Source of the DNA: Elusimicrobiota bacterium | GTDB lineage: Bacteria; Elusimicrobiota; Elusimicrobia; UBA1565; JACRDR01 | NCBI GenBank assembly: GCA_016194745.1 | Contig: JACQBA010000011.1 | Coordinates: 310,001-374,000 of the forward strand | Reading direction: 5' to 3' | Length of the DNA: 64,000 nucleotides | In this document: positions 35,362-44,495 of the stretch, one piece after another | Position numbering within the stretch: the stretch's first letter is position 1 | Layout: every line of letters begins with the position of its first letter | The notes under the pieces: generated by a model | Databases searched by the model: none | What the model was told of the DNA's origin: nothing | The model's input: only the letters and a program-made list of their open reading frames with translations | Program-made: the position numbers and the translations under genes

Positions 35362-36375
35362 ATGAGCTTTTGGGACGGAAAAAAAGTTCTGGTCACCGGC
35401 GGTGCCGGCTTCGTGGGCAGCCACCTCGTCGAGCAGCTGCTCGCGGCGGGACGCGGCGCCAAGGTGACGGTCGTCGACGATCTGCGCAACGGCAGCCGTG
35501 AGAACCTCAAGGACGCCAAGGCGGCCAGGTTCGTCAAGGCCGACCTGCTCGATTTCGACGCCTGCCGGAAGGCCTGCCGCGGCCAGGACGTCGTCTTGAA
35601 CCTCGCGGCGCGCGTGGGCGGCGTCGGCTACAACGCGGCGCATCCGGGAACGATGTTTCGCGACAACATGGCGCTCGCCAACAACATGATCGAAGCCGCG
35701 CGGCTCGCCGAGGTGGAGCGCTTTCTCGTGGTCAGCACCGCGTGCGTCTACTCGAGGACCGCGAAGTCCCCTACGCCGGAATCCGAGGGCTTTGCCGGGT
35801 GGCCCGAGGATTCCAACGAGGGGTACGGCTGGGCCAAGCGGATGGCTGAGTTCCAGGCGACGGCCTACCACAAGGAATTCGGGATGAAGGTCGCCATCGC
35901 CCGCCCCTATAATTGCTACGGGCCGCGCGACCATTTCGATTCCGAGGACTCCCACGTGATCGCGGCGCTCGTGCGGCGGATCGTGGAGGGGGAGAATCCG
36001 GTCCGCGTCTGGGGGGACGGGACGCAGACCCGGGCGTTCCTGTACGTCGACGATTTCGCGCGGGGGCTCCTCGAGGTGGCGGAGAGGTACGCCGAATGCG
36101 ATCCGCTGAACATCGGTCCGACCGACGAGACGTCGATCGCCGATCTCGTGGGGATGATCCGCGAGCTGGCCGGCTCCAAGGCGCGCGTGGAGTTCGACGC
36201 GTCGAAGCCCTCCGGCCAGCCCCGGCGCAACTGCGACACTTCGAAAGCGCGGGCGAAGATCGGATATTCACCGCGCGTGCCGCTGCGCGAGGGGCTGCGC
36301 CGGACGATCGAGTGGTATCGAAGCCATCGCGGACCCAGGCCGGCGCGCAAGATCAAGGAGACAGCGTCCCGATGA
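35362..36375 (+). CDS. NAD-dependent nucleotide-sugar epimerase/dehydratase (GDP-mannose-epimerase/fucose-synthase-like)
   Basis: 337 residues of the extended SDR family. Rossmann loop GGAGFVG at 13-19, active-site STACVY at 125-130 and the catalytic Tyr155/Lys159 (YGWAK). NLAARVGGVGYNAAHPGTMF and WGDGTQTRAFLYVDD resemble GDP-mannose 3,5-epimerase and GDP-fucose synthase, which use a conserved Cys in the ACxY loop (Cys128 here). The product cannot be fixed. It is coupled by an ATGA overlap to a GT2. Confidence 0.82.
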   Translation: MSFWDGKKVLVTGGAGFVGSHLVEQLLAAGRGAKVTVVDDLRNGSRENLKDAKAARFVKADLLDFDACRKACRGQDVVLNLAARVGGVGYNAAHPGTMFRDNMALANNMIEAARLAEVERFLVVSTACVYSRTAKSPTPESEGFAGWPEDSNEGYGWAKRMAEFQATAYHKEFGMKVAIARPYNCYGPRDHFDSEDSHVIAALVRRIVEGENPVRVWGDGTQTRAFLYVDDFARGLLEVAERYAECDPLNIGPTDETSIADLVGMIRELAGSKARVEFDASKPSGQPRRNCDTSKARAKIGYSPRVPLREGLRRTIEWYRSHRGPRPARKIKETASR

Positions 36376-37064
36376 CGAAACGCACGATCGTTCTGTTGAC
36401 GTTCAACGAGATCGAGGCGGCGCCCAAGGTGATCGGCACGATCCCCAAGGACGCCGCGGACGAGATCATCGCGGTCGACGGCGGCTCCAAGGACGGCACG
36501 ATCGATTTTCTCAAGTCGAAGGGTCTTCGCGTGGTCGTCCAGCAGGAGCGGGGCCGCGGTATCGCGTTCCGGCTGGGCGCCCAAGAGGCGAAAGGCGAGC
36601 ACGTCGTCTTTTACAGCCCGGACGGCAACGAGGACGCCAAGGACATCCCGCGGCTTTTCGCCGCCCTCGCGGAAGGCTACGACATGGTCATCGCGTCGCG
36701 CATGATGAAGGGGGCTTTCAACGAGGAGGACGTCCACTGGTGGCGCCCGCGCAAGTGGGTCAACCAGTCCTTCACGCTCGCCGCGAACATGCTGTGGAAC
36801 CGCGGGGACTACGTGACGGATACGATCAACGGCTTCCGCGGCGTGACGAAGGCCGCGATGACCCGGATGGCCACGGACGAGAAGGGCTTCCCGATCGAGT
36901 ATCAAATGTCGATCCGGGCGATGAAGCTGGGGCTCAAGATCAAGGAGATCCCCACGCACGAAGGCCAGCGCGTCGGCGGCGCGAGCACCGCGGAATCCTG
37001 GCCGACCGGCAAGCGGTTCGTCCGCAAGTTCCTGGACGAGATCGCTGTAGGCTCCAGCTTCTAA
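36372..37064 (+). CDS. Glycosyltransferase family 2 (short, DPM-like)
   Basis: 230 residues, GT-A fold only. VLLTFNEIEAAPKVI, IIAVDGGSKDGTIDFL and a YSPDGNEDAKDI segment replacing the usual DxD region. GRGIAFRLGAQEAKG matches the polyprenyl-phosphate glycosyltransferase subgroup (RGKG-like loop). No membrane helices. The 4-base overlap with the epimerase suggests the two act on the same sugar. Confidence 0.82.
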   Translation: MTKRTIVLLTFNEIEAAPKVIGTIPKDAADEIIAVDGGSKDGTIDFLKSKGLRVVVQQERGRGIAFRLGAQEAKGEHVVFYSPDGNEDAKDIPRLFAALAEGYDMVIASRMMKGAFNEEDVHWWRPRKWVNQSFTLAANMLWNRGDYVTDTINGFRGVTKAAMTRMATDEKGFPIEYQMSIRAMKLGLKIKEIPTHEGQRVGGASTAESWPTGKRFVRKFLDEIAVGSSF

Positions 37065-37068
37065 CCTC

Positions 37069-38757
37069 GTGCGAATCTGGCTGCTGGCGTCGCTCCTGGC
37101 GTGTCGAACCGCCGCCGCCGGCGAAGAGGCGGTCCCGTTCGGCCGGCATCCCGAGGACGACGCGATCTTCGGAGCGATGAAGGCCGAGATGGACCGCTCG
37201 CTCAAGTCGCTGCGCCTGGACGCCTTCGGTCCGCCGTACTTTCTCGCGTACCGGCTGGTCAACGGCGAGGAGGTGAACATCAGCGCCGCGTACGGCGCCG
37301 TGACCAAGCGCGGGCAGGACAAGTCCAGAGCGCTGTACGTCGAGGCGCGCTACGGCGACCATTCGCTCGACAACACCGATCTCGAGTACAACGGTTGGCA
37401 CAGCGACGCGGCGGAGGACCCGGCCGTGCTCCGCCAGGAACTTTGGAACATGACCGACAGCGCCTACAAGGCGGCGGTCGCCGGCTATCTCGATAAAAAG
37501 GCCAAGAAGGCGACGGAGCTCGAAGTGGAGAAGCTTACGGATTTTTCCATGGAGACTCCCGTGACCGCGCGGCGAGACCAGCCGTCCGCTAACTTTCGAT
37601 GGAGCGCGATGGTCGATCGGATCACGGCGGCGAGCCGCGAATTCCGCAAGTTCCCGTTCGTGAACTGGTCCGACGCCACGGTGGCGATCCGCAGCGCGCG
37701 GCGCTATCTGCTGACGAGCGAAGGAACCCGGATCGCGACGCCGCAGGAATACGTCCCCGTGATCCTGTACATCACCGTCTGGGGCCAGGCGCCGGACGGC
37801 ATGCAGCTCATGAACGAGACGTCCTGGGCGGCCCGCACCGAGGCGGAGCTTCCCGACGTCGAGACCGTGCGCAAGAAGGCGGCCGCCGTCGCGGCGGAAT
37901 TGGGCGTTCTGCGCGGCGCTCCGGTGCAGAGCGCCATCTCCGCGCCGGTGATCATGGACCCGGAGTTCACGGGCGTCTTCTTCCACGAGGCGCTCGGGCA
38001 CAAGCTCGAGGGCCAGAGGCAGCGCGACCCCAACGAGAGCCAAATCTTCCGAGACCGCGTCGGCACGCACGTTATCCCGGATTTCCTGAGCGTCGTCGAT
38101 GATCCCACGATGAAGGAGTTCAAGGGCCAGCCCCTGCACGGCCACTACGAGTTCGACGACGAGGGCGTGCTCGCGTCCCGGGTCGTCTTGGTGGACCGCG
38201 GCGTGCTGAAGAACTTCCTCAATTCCCGCTGGCCCATCAAGGGCTTCGCGCGCTCCAATGGGCACGGGCGCTCCGAGAAGCTCAGCCATCCCACCGGCCG
38301 CATGAGCAACCTCATGGTCCTCGCGCACCAGCCGGTGCCCTTCGAGGAGTTGAAGCGCCGCCTGCTCGTCCTTTGCCGCGCCGAGAACAAGCCGTACGGT
38401 TTCATCCTTCGCGGCTCGCACGGCGGAGAGAACCCGACCAACCGCCGGTCCGCGCAGACGCTCGAGGTGCAGCCGCGCCTGGTGTACCGGGTCGACGCGA
38501 AGACCGGCGAGGAGACCTTAGTGCGGGGCGTGAAGATGGTCGGGACTCCTCTCGTCGTCTTGAACCGCATCGTCGCGGCCGGGGACGACCCGGCGCTCGC
38601 CAACCCCTACTTCTGCGGCGCAGAGTCGGGATCGGTGCCGGTCAACCAGATCGCGCCGAGCGTGCTGGTCAGCGAAGTCGAGCTGCAGCGCCTTCCGGAG
38701 GACCGCTCGCGTCCTCCCATCCTGCCGATCCCGTTCACGGAGACGGAGAAGCCATGA
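37069..38757 (+). CDS. Exported TldD/PmbA-family metallopeptidase
   Basis: 562 residues with a GTG start four bases after the GT2 stop. The N-terminus (RIWLLASLLACRTAAAG) looks like a signal peptide, unusual because classical TldD is cytoplasmic. The zinc motif HExxxH is H306-E307...H311 (FFHEALGHKLEG), and FCGAESGSVPVNQIAPS supplies the C-terminal Cys ligand. TldD-family heterodimers degrade unfolded or modified peptides, such as microcin B17 leader processing. It is translationally coupled by ATGA to a paralogue that lacks the zinc site. Confidence 0.87.
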   Translation: MRIWLLASLLACRTAAAGEEAVPFGRHPEDDAIFGAMKAEMDRSLKSLRLDAFGPPYFLAYRLVNGEEVNISAAYGAVTKRGQDKSRALYVEARYGDHSLDNTDLEYNGWHSDAAEDPAVLRQELWNMTDSAYKAAVAGYLDKKAKKATELEVEKLTDFSMETPVTARRDQPSANFRWSAMVDRITAASREFRKFPFVNWSDATVAIRSARRYLLTSEGTRIATPQEYVPVILYITVWGQAPDGMQLMNETSWAARTEAELPDVETVRKKAAAVAAELGVLRGAPVQSAISAPVIMDPEFTGVFFHEALGHKLEGQRQRDPNESQIFRDRVGTHVIPDFLSVVDDPTMKEFKGQPLHGHYEFDDEGVLASRVVLVDRGVLKNFLNSRWPIKGFARSNGHGRSEKLSHPTGRMSNLMVLAHQPVPFEELKRRLLVLCRAENKPYGFILRGSHGGENPTNRRSAQTLEVQPRLVYRVDAKTGEETLVRGVKMVGTPLVVLNRIVAAGDDPALANPYFCGAESGSVPVNQIAPSVLVSEVELQRLPEDRSRPPILPIPFTETEKP

Positions 38758-40424
38758 GCGCGATCCTGTCCGCCGTCTTGATCCTGCTGTCGCTCGGCGC
38801 GCGCGCCTCGGCGGCGGCCTTGCCGTGGGCGGCGACGCCGCTCGACGAAGCCTTGTCGGCGGAGCTCGCGCGCGCGACGACGGGCATGCAGCTCGAGGGC
38901 TACCCGCCGCCGTACTACGTGGCCCTGAGGGTCTCCGACAATCAATTCGAAGAGTTCCGTTGCTCGATGGGCGCGGTGAGGTATTCCGAGGCGAGGTCGC
39001 TGCGGCTCCTTACGTCCGACGTGCACGTCGGGTCGCATGAGCTGGACAACCATTCCATGGTGCCGTCGGCGGGCTACTCGGCCGTGGAGCTGCCATTGGA
39101 CGGGGACGTGTTCGCGATCCGCCACCGCATCTGGGAGGCGCTAGACGGGCGCTACAAGGCGGCGGCGGCGGATTTCCTGCGCAAGCAGGCGGTGCGCGTG
39201 CGGCGCGGCAAGGCGGACTACGACACCGATGATTGGACGCGCGAGACCCCGATGACGAAGGACTTCCAAGGCCCCGCCCAGTCCGGACGGGGAGGCGACG
39301 CGGCGAAATCCCTCTGCTCCGGCTTAAGCGGCCTCTTTCGCACGCAGCCGAGCGCGATCGATCCGCGCGTGACCGTGGAGATCAGCAGCAACTGGAAGCG
39401 CTTCTTCGATTCCGAGGGCGCGCGCGTCCGCTACGGCTCCTCGGTAGTGCGCCTCGAGATGAACGCCCACGCCCGAACGCCCGACGGCATGCGCGTGCAG
39501 GCGGTCCGGTCCTTCATGGGGCAGAAGCTCGGGGACCTTCCGGATCGGGCGACGCTGGAGGCGGCCGTGCGCGAGCTCGAGGCCGACCTCACGGCGCTGC
39601 GGGTTGCGTCGTCCACGTCGCCCTTCAGCGCGCCTGCCCTCATCGATCCGAGCGTGGGCGCGGCGGTCGTCCAGGCGTTCGCGACGCGGCTCTCGGGCGA
39701 CCAGCAGAGGAATCCCGAGGGCGCCCAGACGTTCCGCGACATGATCGGCCGCAGGGTGCTCCCGGCGTTCCTCACCTTGGCGGACGATCCGACCCAAGTC
39801 TCCTTCCGCGGCACGCGTTTGGCCGGGCAATACCAGGTCGACGAGCAGGGCGTGCGGGCGCAGCGCGTCACGCTGGTCGAGAACGGCGTCCTGCGGAACT
39901 ACCTGCTTTCGCGCTACCCCATCGTCGGCTTCAGCAAGTCCAACGGGCACGGCCGCGCGGCCGCAGGTCGCGAAGTGAAGGGCCGCGCGACGAATCTGTT
40001 CTTGGACTCCAACGCCGTCTTGTCGAAGGAGCGGTTGCTCGAGCGCCTGCTGCAGGAGTGCCGCCTGCAGGGGAAGCCCTACGGGCTATGGATCCAGAAG
40101 TCCCGCGCATGGCGCCAGCAGGACACGACGAGCCAGCAGCAGGCGTTTCGGCTCCTTCCGACCTTGGTCTACCTGGTCGACGCCAAGACCGGAGCGATGA
40201 CGCTGGTCCGCGACCTGGACATGGTCGGAACGCCTCTCGACCTTCTCGGCAAGATCATCGAGGTCGGCGACGATCCGAAGGCCAGCCACTCGTTCGTGGA
40301 GGACGCCTCGGGCACGCTCGTCGTTTCGGCGGTGTCGCCCACCCTCCTGCTCAAGGAAGTGGAGCTGCAGCGCGCGGACACCAAGCCCGAGCGCTTGCCG
40401 GTCCTGCCTCCGCCGACGCCCTGA
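38754..40424 (+). CDS. Exported TldD/PmbA-family paralogue lacking the zinc site
   Basis: 556 residues with a signal peptide (MSAILSAVLILLSLGARASAAA). It aligns along its length with the preceding protein, for example QQRNPEGAQTFRDMIGRRVLP against QRDPNESQIFRDRVGTHVIP. At the HExxxH position it reads VVQAFATRLSG, and the C-terminal Cys is replaced in SFVEDASGTLVVSAVSP. It therefore probably cannot bind the metal and acts as the structural partner, as TldE (PmbA) does for TldD. Convergent with a GT2 gene 11 bases away. Confidence 0.85.
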   Translation: MSAILSAVLILLSLGARASAAALPWAATPLDEALSAELARATTGMQLEGYPPPYYVALRVSDNQFEEFRCSMGAVRYSEARSLRLLTSDVHVGSHELDNHSMVPSAGYSAVELPLDGDVFAIRHRIWEALDGRYKAAAADFLRKQAVRVRRGKADYDTDDWTRETPMTKDFQGPAQSGRGGDAAKSLCSGLSGLFRTQPSAIDPRVTVEISSNWKRFFDSEGARVRYGSSVVRLEMNAHARTPDGMRVQAVRSFMGQKLGDLPDRATLEAAVRELEADLTALRVASSTSPFSAPALIDPSVGAAVVQAFATRLSGDQQRNPEGAQTFRDMIGRRVLPAFLTLADDPTQVSFRGTRLAGQYQVDEQGVRAQRVTLVENGVLRNYLLSRYPIVGFSKSNGHGRAAAGREVKGRATNLFLDSNAVLSKERLLERLLQECRLQGKPYGLWIQKSRAWRQQDTTSQQQAFRLLPTLVYLVDAKTGAMTLVRDLDMVGTPLDLLGKIIEVGDDPKASHSFVEDASGTLVVSAVSPTLLLKEVELQRADTKPERLPVLPPPTP

Positions 40425-40435
40425 GGGTCGACCGG

Positions 40436-41443
40436 CTACCGGCCAGCTCGCGGCGCTTGTTCCGCGTCGAGCAGGGATTGGACGGAGGAAAGAGCCCGGC
40501 CGTACTCCGAGGGCGCCAGCGCGGAGTATCGCAGGCTCATCGCGGCGGTGCGGACCGCCCTGAGGACGGAGAGCGTCCAATCGGGCAGGAGGCTCAGCCT
40601 CCAGGCGGCGGTGCTCCGACCGGCTCCGGAAAGCGTCTCCTCGAGGAATTCCCGCGCTTCCGTCTTGCGCCCGGCTTTGACCAGGTAGAGGGCCACGTCG
40701 GCGGCGACCGATCCGCGAACGTCCGCGGCCTCCTCCGGCGTCGCCCCGCTCGAGGCGAGGGCGATCATGGACTCCTCGAAGTTCTCGCGGTAGCGTCCCG
40801 TCAGCTGGTCCTCGTGCAGCCGCCGGATCGATAACGGCCGCTTAATGGCCGCGACGGCAAGCCCGGCCGCCAGAAATCGGGCGAATAATTCCGTGTCCAG
40901 CGTCCGCATCTCCGTCTTGAAGACGCCGTGCGTGTCGAAGGCGTCCTTGCGGATGGCAACGTTCGTCGTGACGTACGGCAGATAGCGGTCGCCGATGGCG
41001 TAATAGCCGGGGACCTTTCCTTCGGGGATGTCGCGCCCGGGGCTGAACAACGTCCCGATGATCCGTCCCCATCGCAGGACGTAGGCGTTGGAGAAGACGA
41101 AGCCGGCGTCCGGCGAGCGCCCGATGCGCTCGTGGAACGCCTGCAGGCGTTCCGGCAGCCAGAGATCGTCGGAATCGAGGAAGGTGACGAATCGGCCCGT
41201 CGCTTTCGCCAGGGCCAAGTTGCGGGAGGCGTTCATTCCCTGGTTGCGGCCCGGGCGCAGCGGAATGAGGCGCGGATCGCCCCCGAACTCCCCAAGGACC
41301 GCGTCCGTCCCATCGGTCGAGCCGTCGTCGACCACGAAGCACTCGAAATCCCGGAACGACTGGTTTTGGACCGTGGCCAACGCCGACCGCAGCATGCGTT
41401 CGCGATTAAAAGTGGGGACGATAATCGAGAAAAACGGCGGCAT
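40436..41443 (-). CDS. Glycosyltransferase family 2
   Basis: 335 residues. SIIVPTFNRERMLRSALATV, CFVVDDGSTDGTDAVL and TFLDSDDLWLPERL give the GT-A fold and DxD site. The C-terminal 90 residues are an alpha-helical tail with no clear family. The ATG at 41443 (MPPFFSII) is preferred over an in-frame start 12 codons upstream because a TAGAAT lies exactly five bases before it and the longer form would run through the divergent promoter. Confidence 0.87.
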   Translation of the reverse strand: MPPFFSIIVPTFNRERMLRSALATVQNQSFRDFECFVVDDGSTDGTDAVLGEFGGDPRLIPLRPGRNQGMNASRNLALAKATGRFVTFLDSDDLWLPERLQAFHERIGRSPDAGFVFSNAYVLRWGRIIGTLFSPGRDIPEGKVPGYYAIGDRYLPYVTTNVAIRKDAFDTHGVFKTEMRTLDTELFARFLAAGLAVAAIKRPLSIRRLHEDQLTGRYRENFEESMIALASSGATPEEAADVRGSVAADVALYLVKAGRKTEAREFLEETLSGAGRSTAAWRLSLLPDWTLSVLRAVRTAAMSLRYSALAPSEYGRALSSVQSLLDAEQAPRAGR

Positions 41444-41448
41444 GGCGC

Positions 41449-41454
41449 ATTCTA
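41449..41454 (-). promoter_or_regulatory. -10 element TAGAAT, leaderless-type
   Basis: On the minus strand TAGAAT ends five bases before the ATG at 41443. Its -35 region (about 41472-41477) overlaps the divergent -10 at 41467-41472. Confidence 0.55.
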
Positions 41455-41466
41455 ACAGAAATCCGC

Positions 41467-41472
41467 TATAGT
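41467..41472 (+). promoter_or_regulatory. -10 element TATAGT
   Basis: TATAGT ends ten bases before the ATG at 41483, giving a leader of about three bases. It lies 12 bases from the divergent TAGAAT, so the two polymerase sites must overlap. Confidence 0.5.
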
Positions 41473-41482
41473 GCGGCATCTC

Positions 41483-42712
41483 ATGGAGAAGGGCCAGAAA
41501 CGCGCTATTCCGTTCGATGCGGGCCTATTTCTGTTCGCCTTGGGCCTACGGCTCGTCTTCTTGGCGTATTGGCAATGGAAGGACATCGGCGAGACGTACG
41601 GCCGCGACTTGTACTATCAGCAGGCTCTCGCGTGGCTGGGATGGCGGCCCCTGACGTGGATGGACGCGACGCACCCTCCGGTCTACACCCTCTTCATCAC
41701 GGCGGTTCTCGGCGTCTTCCGGACGGAAAACCCGATGCCGGTGATGCTGATCCAATGCCTTCTCTCCAGCGCCACCTGCGTCCTCGTCCGGCGCCTCGGA
41801 ACGCGCTTGGCGTCGGAACGCGTCGGCCGCGTGGCGGCGTTATGGGCGGCGATCGACCTGCCCATGATCTTCTTCGTCCCGCAACTCCAGACGGAAACAT
41901 TCTTCATTTTTCTCGAAACCGTATTCTTCGTCTGGCTATACGCCTCGCTCTCCGAGACGAAACTTCACGCTGGAAACGCGTGGAGTCTAGGCGTGTTCGG
42001 CGGAGCGTCGGCGTTGTGCCGCAGCGCCTTCGCGGCCTATCCCGTGTTTCTTCTGCTGACGCTCGCGCGGATGAAGGAGCTTGCGAACAGGAAGGCGTTC
42101 TTCCTGCTCGTTTGCGTGGGATGGGCTTCGCCGATCGCGCTTTGGACGGCGCGCAATTGGGTTCTCTACAAGAAGGTCATCCCGATTTCGGCGCAGATGG
42201 GCTGGAACCTGTATGAGGGCTTTACGCTGGACCGAGAGACCGTGCGCCGCCATCCCTTCGAGATGGACGCGGAGGCGAAGCGCCTGGGGCTGACGGACCC
42301 GCTGGACATCAGCGATCACTTCAAGAAGAAGGTGTTCGCCTACGTGCGGGAGCATCCGTTCGAGTCGGCCAAGATCGTCGTGGGGAAGGCGTTCTTGTAT
42401 TGGCGCCCTTGGGTCTATGATCCCTACACGCCCGCGCAGCGCGTGCTGATGACCGTCTATTTTTGCGCGCTGTTCGGCTTCGCGCTCGCCGGGGTCTGGA
42501 TCAGCCGGTCCGACGCGAAGGCGTGGTGGCCGGTGTACGGAGTCATGCTGTATTTCACCGCGTCCCACGCCGTCTTCGCGACCTTCGCGCGCTACCGCCT
42601 TCCGCTCGAGCCGTTTCTCTGTCTGCTTGGCGCCGTAGGTGCGAGCGGCCTCTGGGAGCGCTGGAATTCCCCGGGGAAGCCCGATATACTTCGGCGTTCC
42701 CATGGCGCCTAA
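41483..42712 (+). CDS. GT-C glycosyltransferase (PMT-like membrane protein)
   Basis: 409 residues with ten or so helices. The first loop WKDIGETYGRDLYYQQALAW followed by DATHPPVYTLFI matches the PMT_2 family. WTARNWVLYKKVIPISAQMG is a shared later motif (compare NYRAFGEWV in the gene at 32595). ATG 41483 is chosen over a GTG at 41471 that would lie inside the -10 element. The stop region overlaps the next gene by 11 bases. Confidence 0.8.
   Translation: MEKGQKRAIPFDAGLFLFALGLRLVFLAYWQWKDIGETYGRDLYYQQALAWLGWRPLTWMDATHPPVYTLFITAVLGVFRTENPMPVMLIQCLLSSATCVLVRRLGTRLASERVGRVAALWAAIDLPMIFFVPQLQTETFFIFLETVFFVWLYASLSETKLHAGNAWSLGVFGGASALCRSAFAAYPVFLLLTLARMKELANRKAFFLLVCVGWASPIALWTARNWVLYKKVIPISAQMGWNLYEGFTLDRETVRRHPFEMDAEAKRLGLTDPLDISDHFKKKVFAYVREHPFESAKIVVGKAFLYWRPWVYDPYTPAQRVLMTVYFCALFGFALAGVWISRSDAKAWWPVYGVMLYFTASHAVFATFARYRLPLEPFLCLLGAVGASGLWERWNSPGKPDILRRSHGA
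42685..42690 (+). promoter_or_regulatory. -10 element TATACT (internal)
   Basis: GATATACT with TATACT ending 11 bases before the ATG at 42702, inside the last codons of the preceding gene. No Shine-Dalgarno. Possible internal promoter with a leader of about four bases. Confidence 0.4.
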
Positions 42713-44495
42713 GGCACTAAAACGTTTCGACGTCCCTGCGGCGCTCGGCGTGATCCTTCTCGCCGCCGCGGCGCTGCGGTTGTGGGCGATCCATTACGGG
42801 CTGCCGGCCGTCTTCAACGCGGACGAGCCGCACATCGTCAACACGGCGGTATCCTTCGGCTCGGGCAGCCTGCGTCCTCACGCGTTCAAGTACCCGACGC
42901 TGTGGATGTATATACTGTTCGGCGCGTACGGCGCGTACTACGCGGCATGGTCCTTGCTCGGACTTCTTCACTCGGTCCGCGAATTCGGCGCGCTCTACGT
43001 CTGGAACCCGACCTGCTTCTACTTGATCGCGCGCGTGCTTTCGGCCGCCGCGTCCATCGCGGCGCTCGAGCGCGTTTATCGGACGGCGGCGATCCTGTGG
43101 GGCGAGAGCGAGGCCCTGTGGGCGACTGGGCTTCTCGCGGTCTCCCCGGTCCTCGTCATCGCGGCGCACGCGGCGAAGCCCGACTCGTTCATGTTCCTCC
43201 TCGCGGCTTGGGCGTGGTGGTTCTCCGCGCGCTACTGGAGGGACGGAAACCGGCGGGACCTCCTCTTGTGCGGCGCGGCCGCGGGGTTCGCCGTATCGAC
43301 CCAGTTCACGGCCGCGCCGCTCGCCGCCCTCCTGCCCGCCGCCTTCTGGGCGCGGGGAGGCCGGCGCTCGCGAACGCAGGACCTGGCGTACGCTCTGGGC
43401 GCGGCGGCGTTGGCATTCGCCGCGACCTCGCCGTTCGTGATCGTGGATTTTCCAAAGTTCCTGACGACGCTGCGGGATCAGCGGGCCCTCGAGGGCATGG
43501 GCTCGGCCGCGGGGATGTGGATGCGGGTGATGGAGAACGTCGGCTTCTTCGTCGGCACGTCCTATTCCCGGCTCCGGATGGACGAGACCTCCTTGGCGAC
43601 GCTGGGCCCCACTCTGCGCTGGATGCTCGAGGGGCTCTCCTTTTGGTCGTTCGTCGTTCCCGCCGCCGTCGCCATCGGCGCGGGCCGCATGACGCTGCTC
43701 GAGAGCCGCAAGGCGGCGATGGTCCTGCTTCCGGTCGCCGTCGCGTGGCTGCTGCTGTCTCGCTCTCCCGAGGGGTCCTGGCAGAGATATCTCTTCGCCG
43801 TGTTTCCGGCCATCGCGTTCGCGGCGGCGAAGGGATTTACCCGGCTCATCGAGCTCTATCCTCGCCGCCGCGGCGTCGCGGTCCTGATCCTGGCGATCTT
43901 GGCCGGAGGAGGAGGTTTTCTCGAGTGCTGGTCTTACGATAAGCAGCTCGGGCTACCCGACACGCGCACGCTGGCGGCGCGGTGGTTCGCGGCCAACGTC
44001 CCGCCAGGGAGCCGAGTCCTGCTGGATCAAGAGCATGCGTCGCCGCGACTGCCGATGATTAAGGACCAAGTAGAGCAGCTGGCGGCCGCGACGGCCGCCT
44101 CCGGGCACCCTCGGGCGCGCTACTACGACTCGATGCGGGCCGGCCATCCCGGCGGCGGCTACTGGCTGCTCCGCGTGCGCCGAGACGCTCGCGATCTCCA
44201 TACCAATCCCGCGTTGGCCGAGGAATCGGCGCGGGGCCAACCTACGTTGGACGTTCGCGAGGGATTGTCGCAGGCGCGGAAAGCCGGCGTCGGCTACATC
44301 GTGCTGAGCAGCCACGGAGCCGATCCTAAGCGCTCTCCCGACCTTCGCCCCTTTTTGGAGGAGACCGACCGCGACTGCGAGCTCTTGATCCAATACTCGC
44401 CCGTCGTCGGCCGGATCACGGGCCCCGAGCTTCGCGTGTACAAGATAGGGCCCGGGATGAACCGTTCCTCGCGAAAAGCTAAGCTATCGCCATGA
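42702..44495 (+). CDS. GT-C glycosyltransferase (PMT/ArnT-like, GT39-type)
   Basis: 597 residues. The sequence NADEPHIVNTAVSFGSG followed by HAFKYPTLWMYIL is a typical PMT_2 first loop with an acidic pair. About eleven helices to residue 420, then a C-terminal soluble domain of about 170 residues containing WFAANVPPGSRVLLDQEHAS, the usual periplasmic tail of these proteins. The stop overlaps the epimerase start as ATGA. Confidence 0.82.
   Translation: MAPKALKRFDVPAALGVILLAAAALRLWAIHYGLPAVFNADEPHIVNTAVSFGSGSLRPHAFKYPTLWMYILFGAYGAYYAAWSLLGLLHSVREFGALYVWNPTCFYLIARVLSAAASIAALERVYRTAAILWGESEALWATGLLAVSPVLVIAAHAAKPDSFMFLLAAWAWWFSARYWRDGNRRDLLLCGAAAGFAVSTQFTAAPLAALLPAAFWARGGRRSRTQDLAYALGAAALAFAATSPFVIVDFPKFLTTLRDQRALEGMGSAAGMWMRVMENVGFFVGTSYSRLRMDETSLATLGPTLRWMLEGLSFWSFVVPAAVAIGAGRMTLLESRKAAMVLLPVAVAWLLLSRSPEGSWQRYLFAVFPAIAFAAAKGFTRLIELYPRRRGVAVLILAILAGGGGFLECWSYDKQLGLPDTRTLAARWFAANVPPGSRVLLDQEHASPRLPMIKDQVEQLAAATAASGHPRARYYDSMRAGHPGGGYWLLRVRRDARDLHTNPALAEESARGQPTLDVREGLSQARKAGVGYIVLSSHGADPKRSPDLRPFLEETDRDCELLIQYSPVVGRITGPELRVYKIGPGMNRSSRKAKLSP
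44480..44485 (+). promoter_or_regulatory. Possible -10 element TAAGCT
   Basis: TAAGCT ends six bases before the ATG at 44492, but lies inside the coding end of the previous gene and may be chance. Confidence 0.25.

Noticed and set aside
41471..41482. GTG start at 41471 for the GT-C gene
   Set aside because: That codon lies within the TATAGT -10 element and would add only four residues; ATG 41483 is more plausible.
44480..44485. TAAGCT as a firm member of the leaderless promoter set
   Set aside because: It is inside the coding end of the previous gene, whose stop overlaps the start by ATGA, so coupling explains the start as well. Kept only as a low-confidence site.
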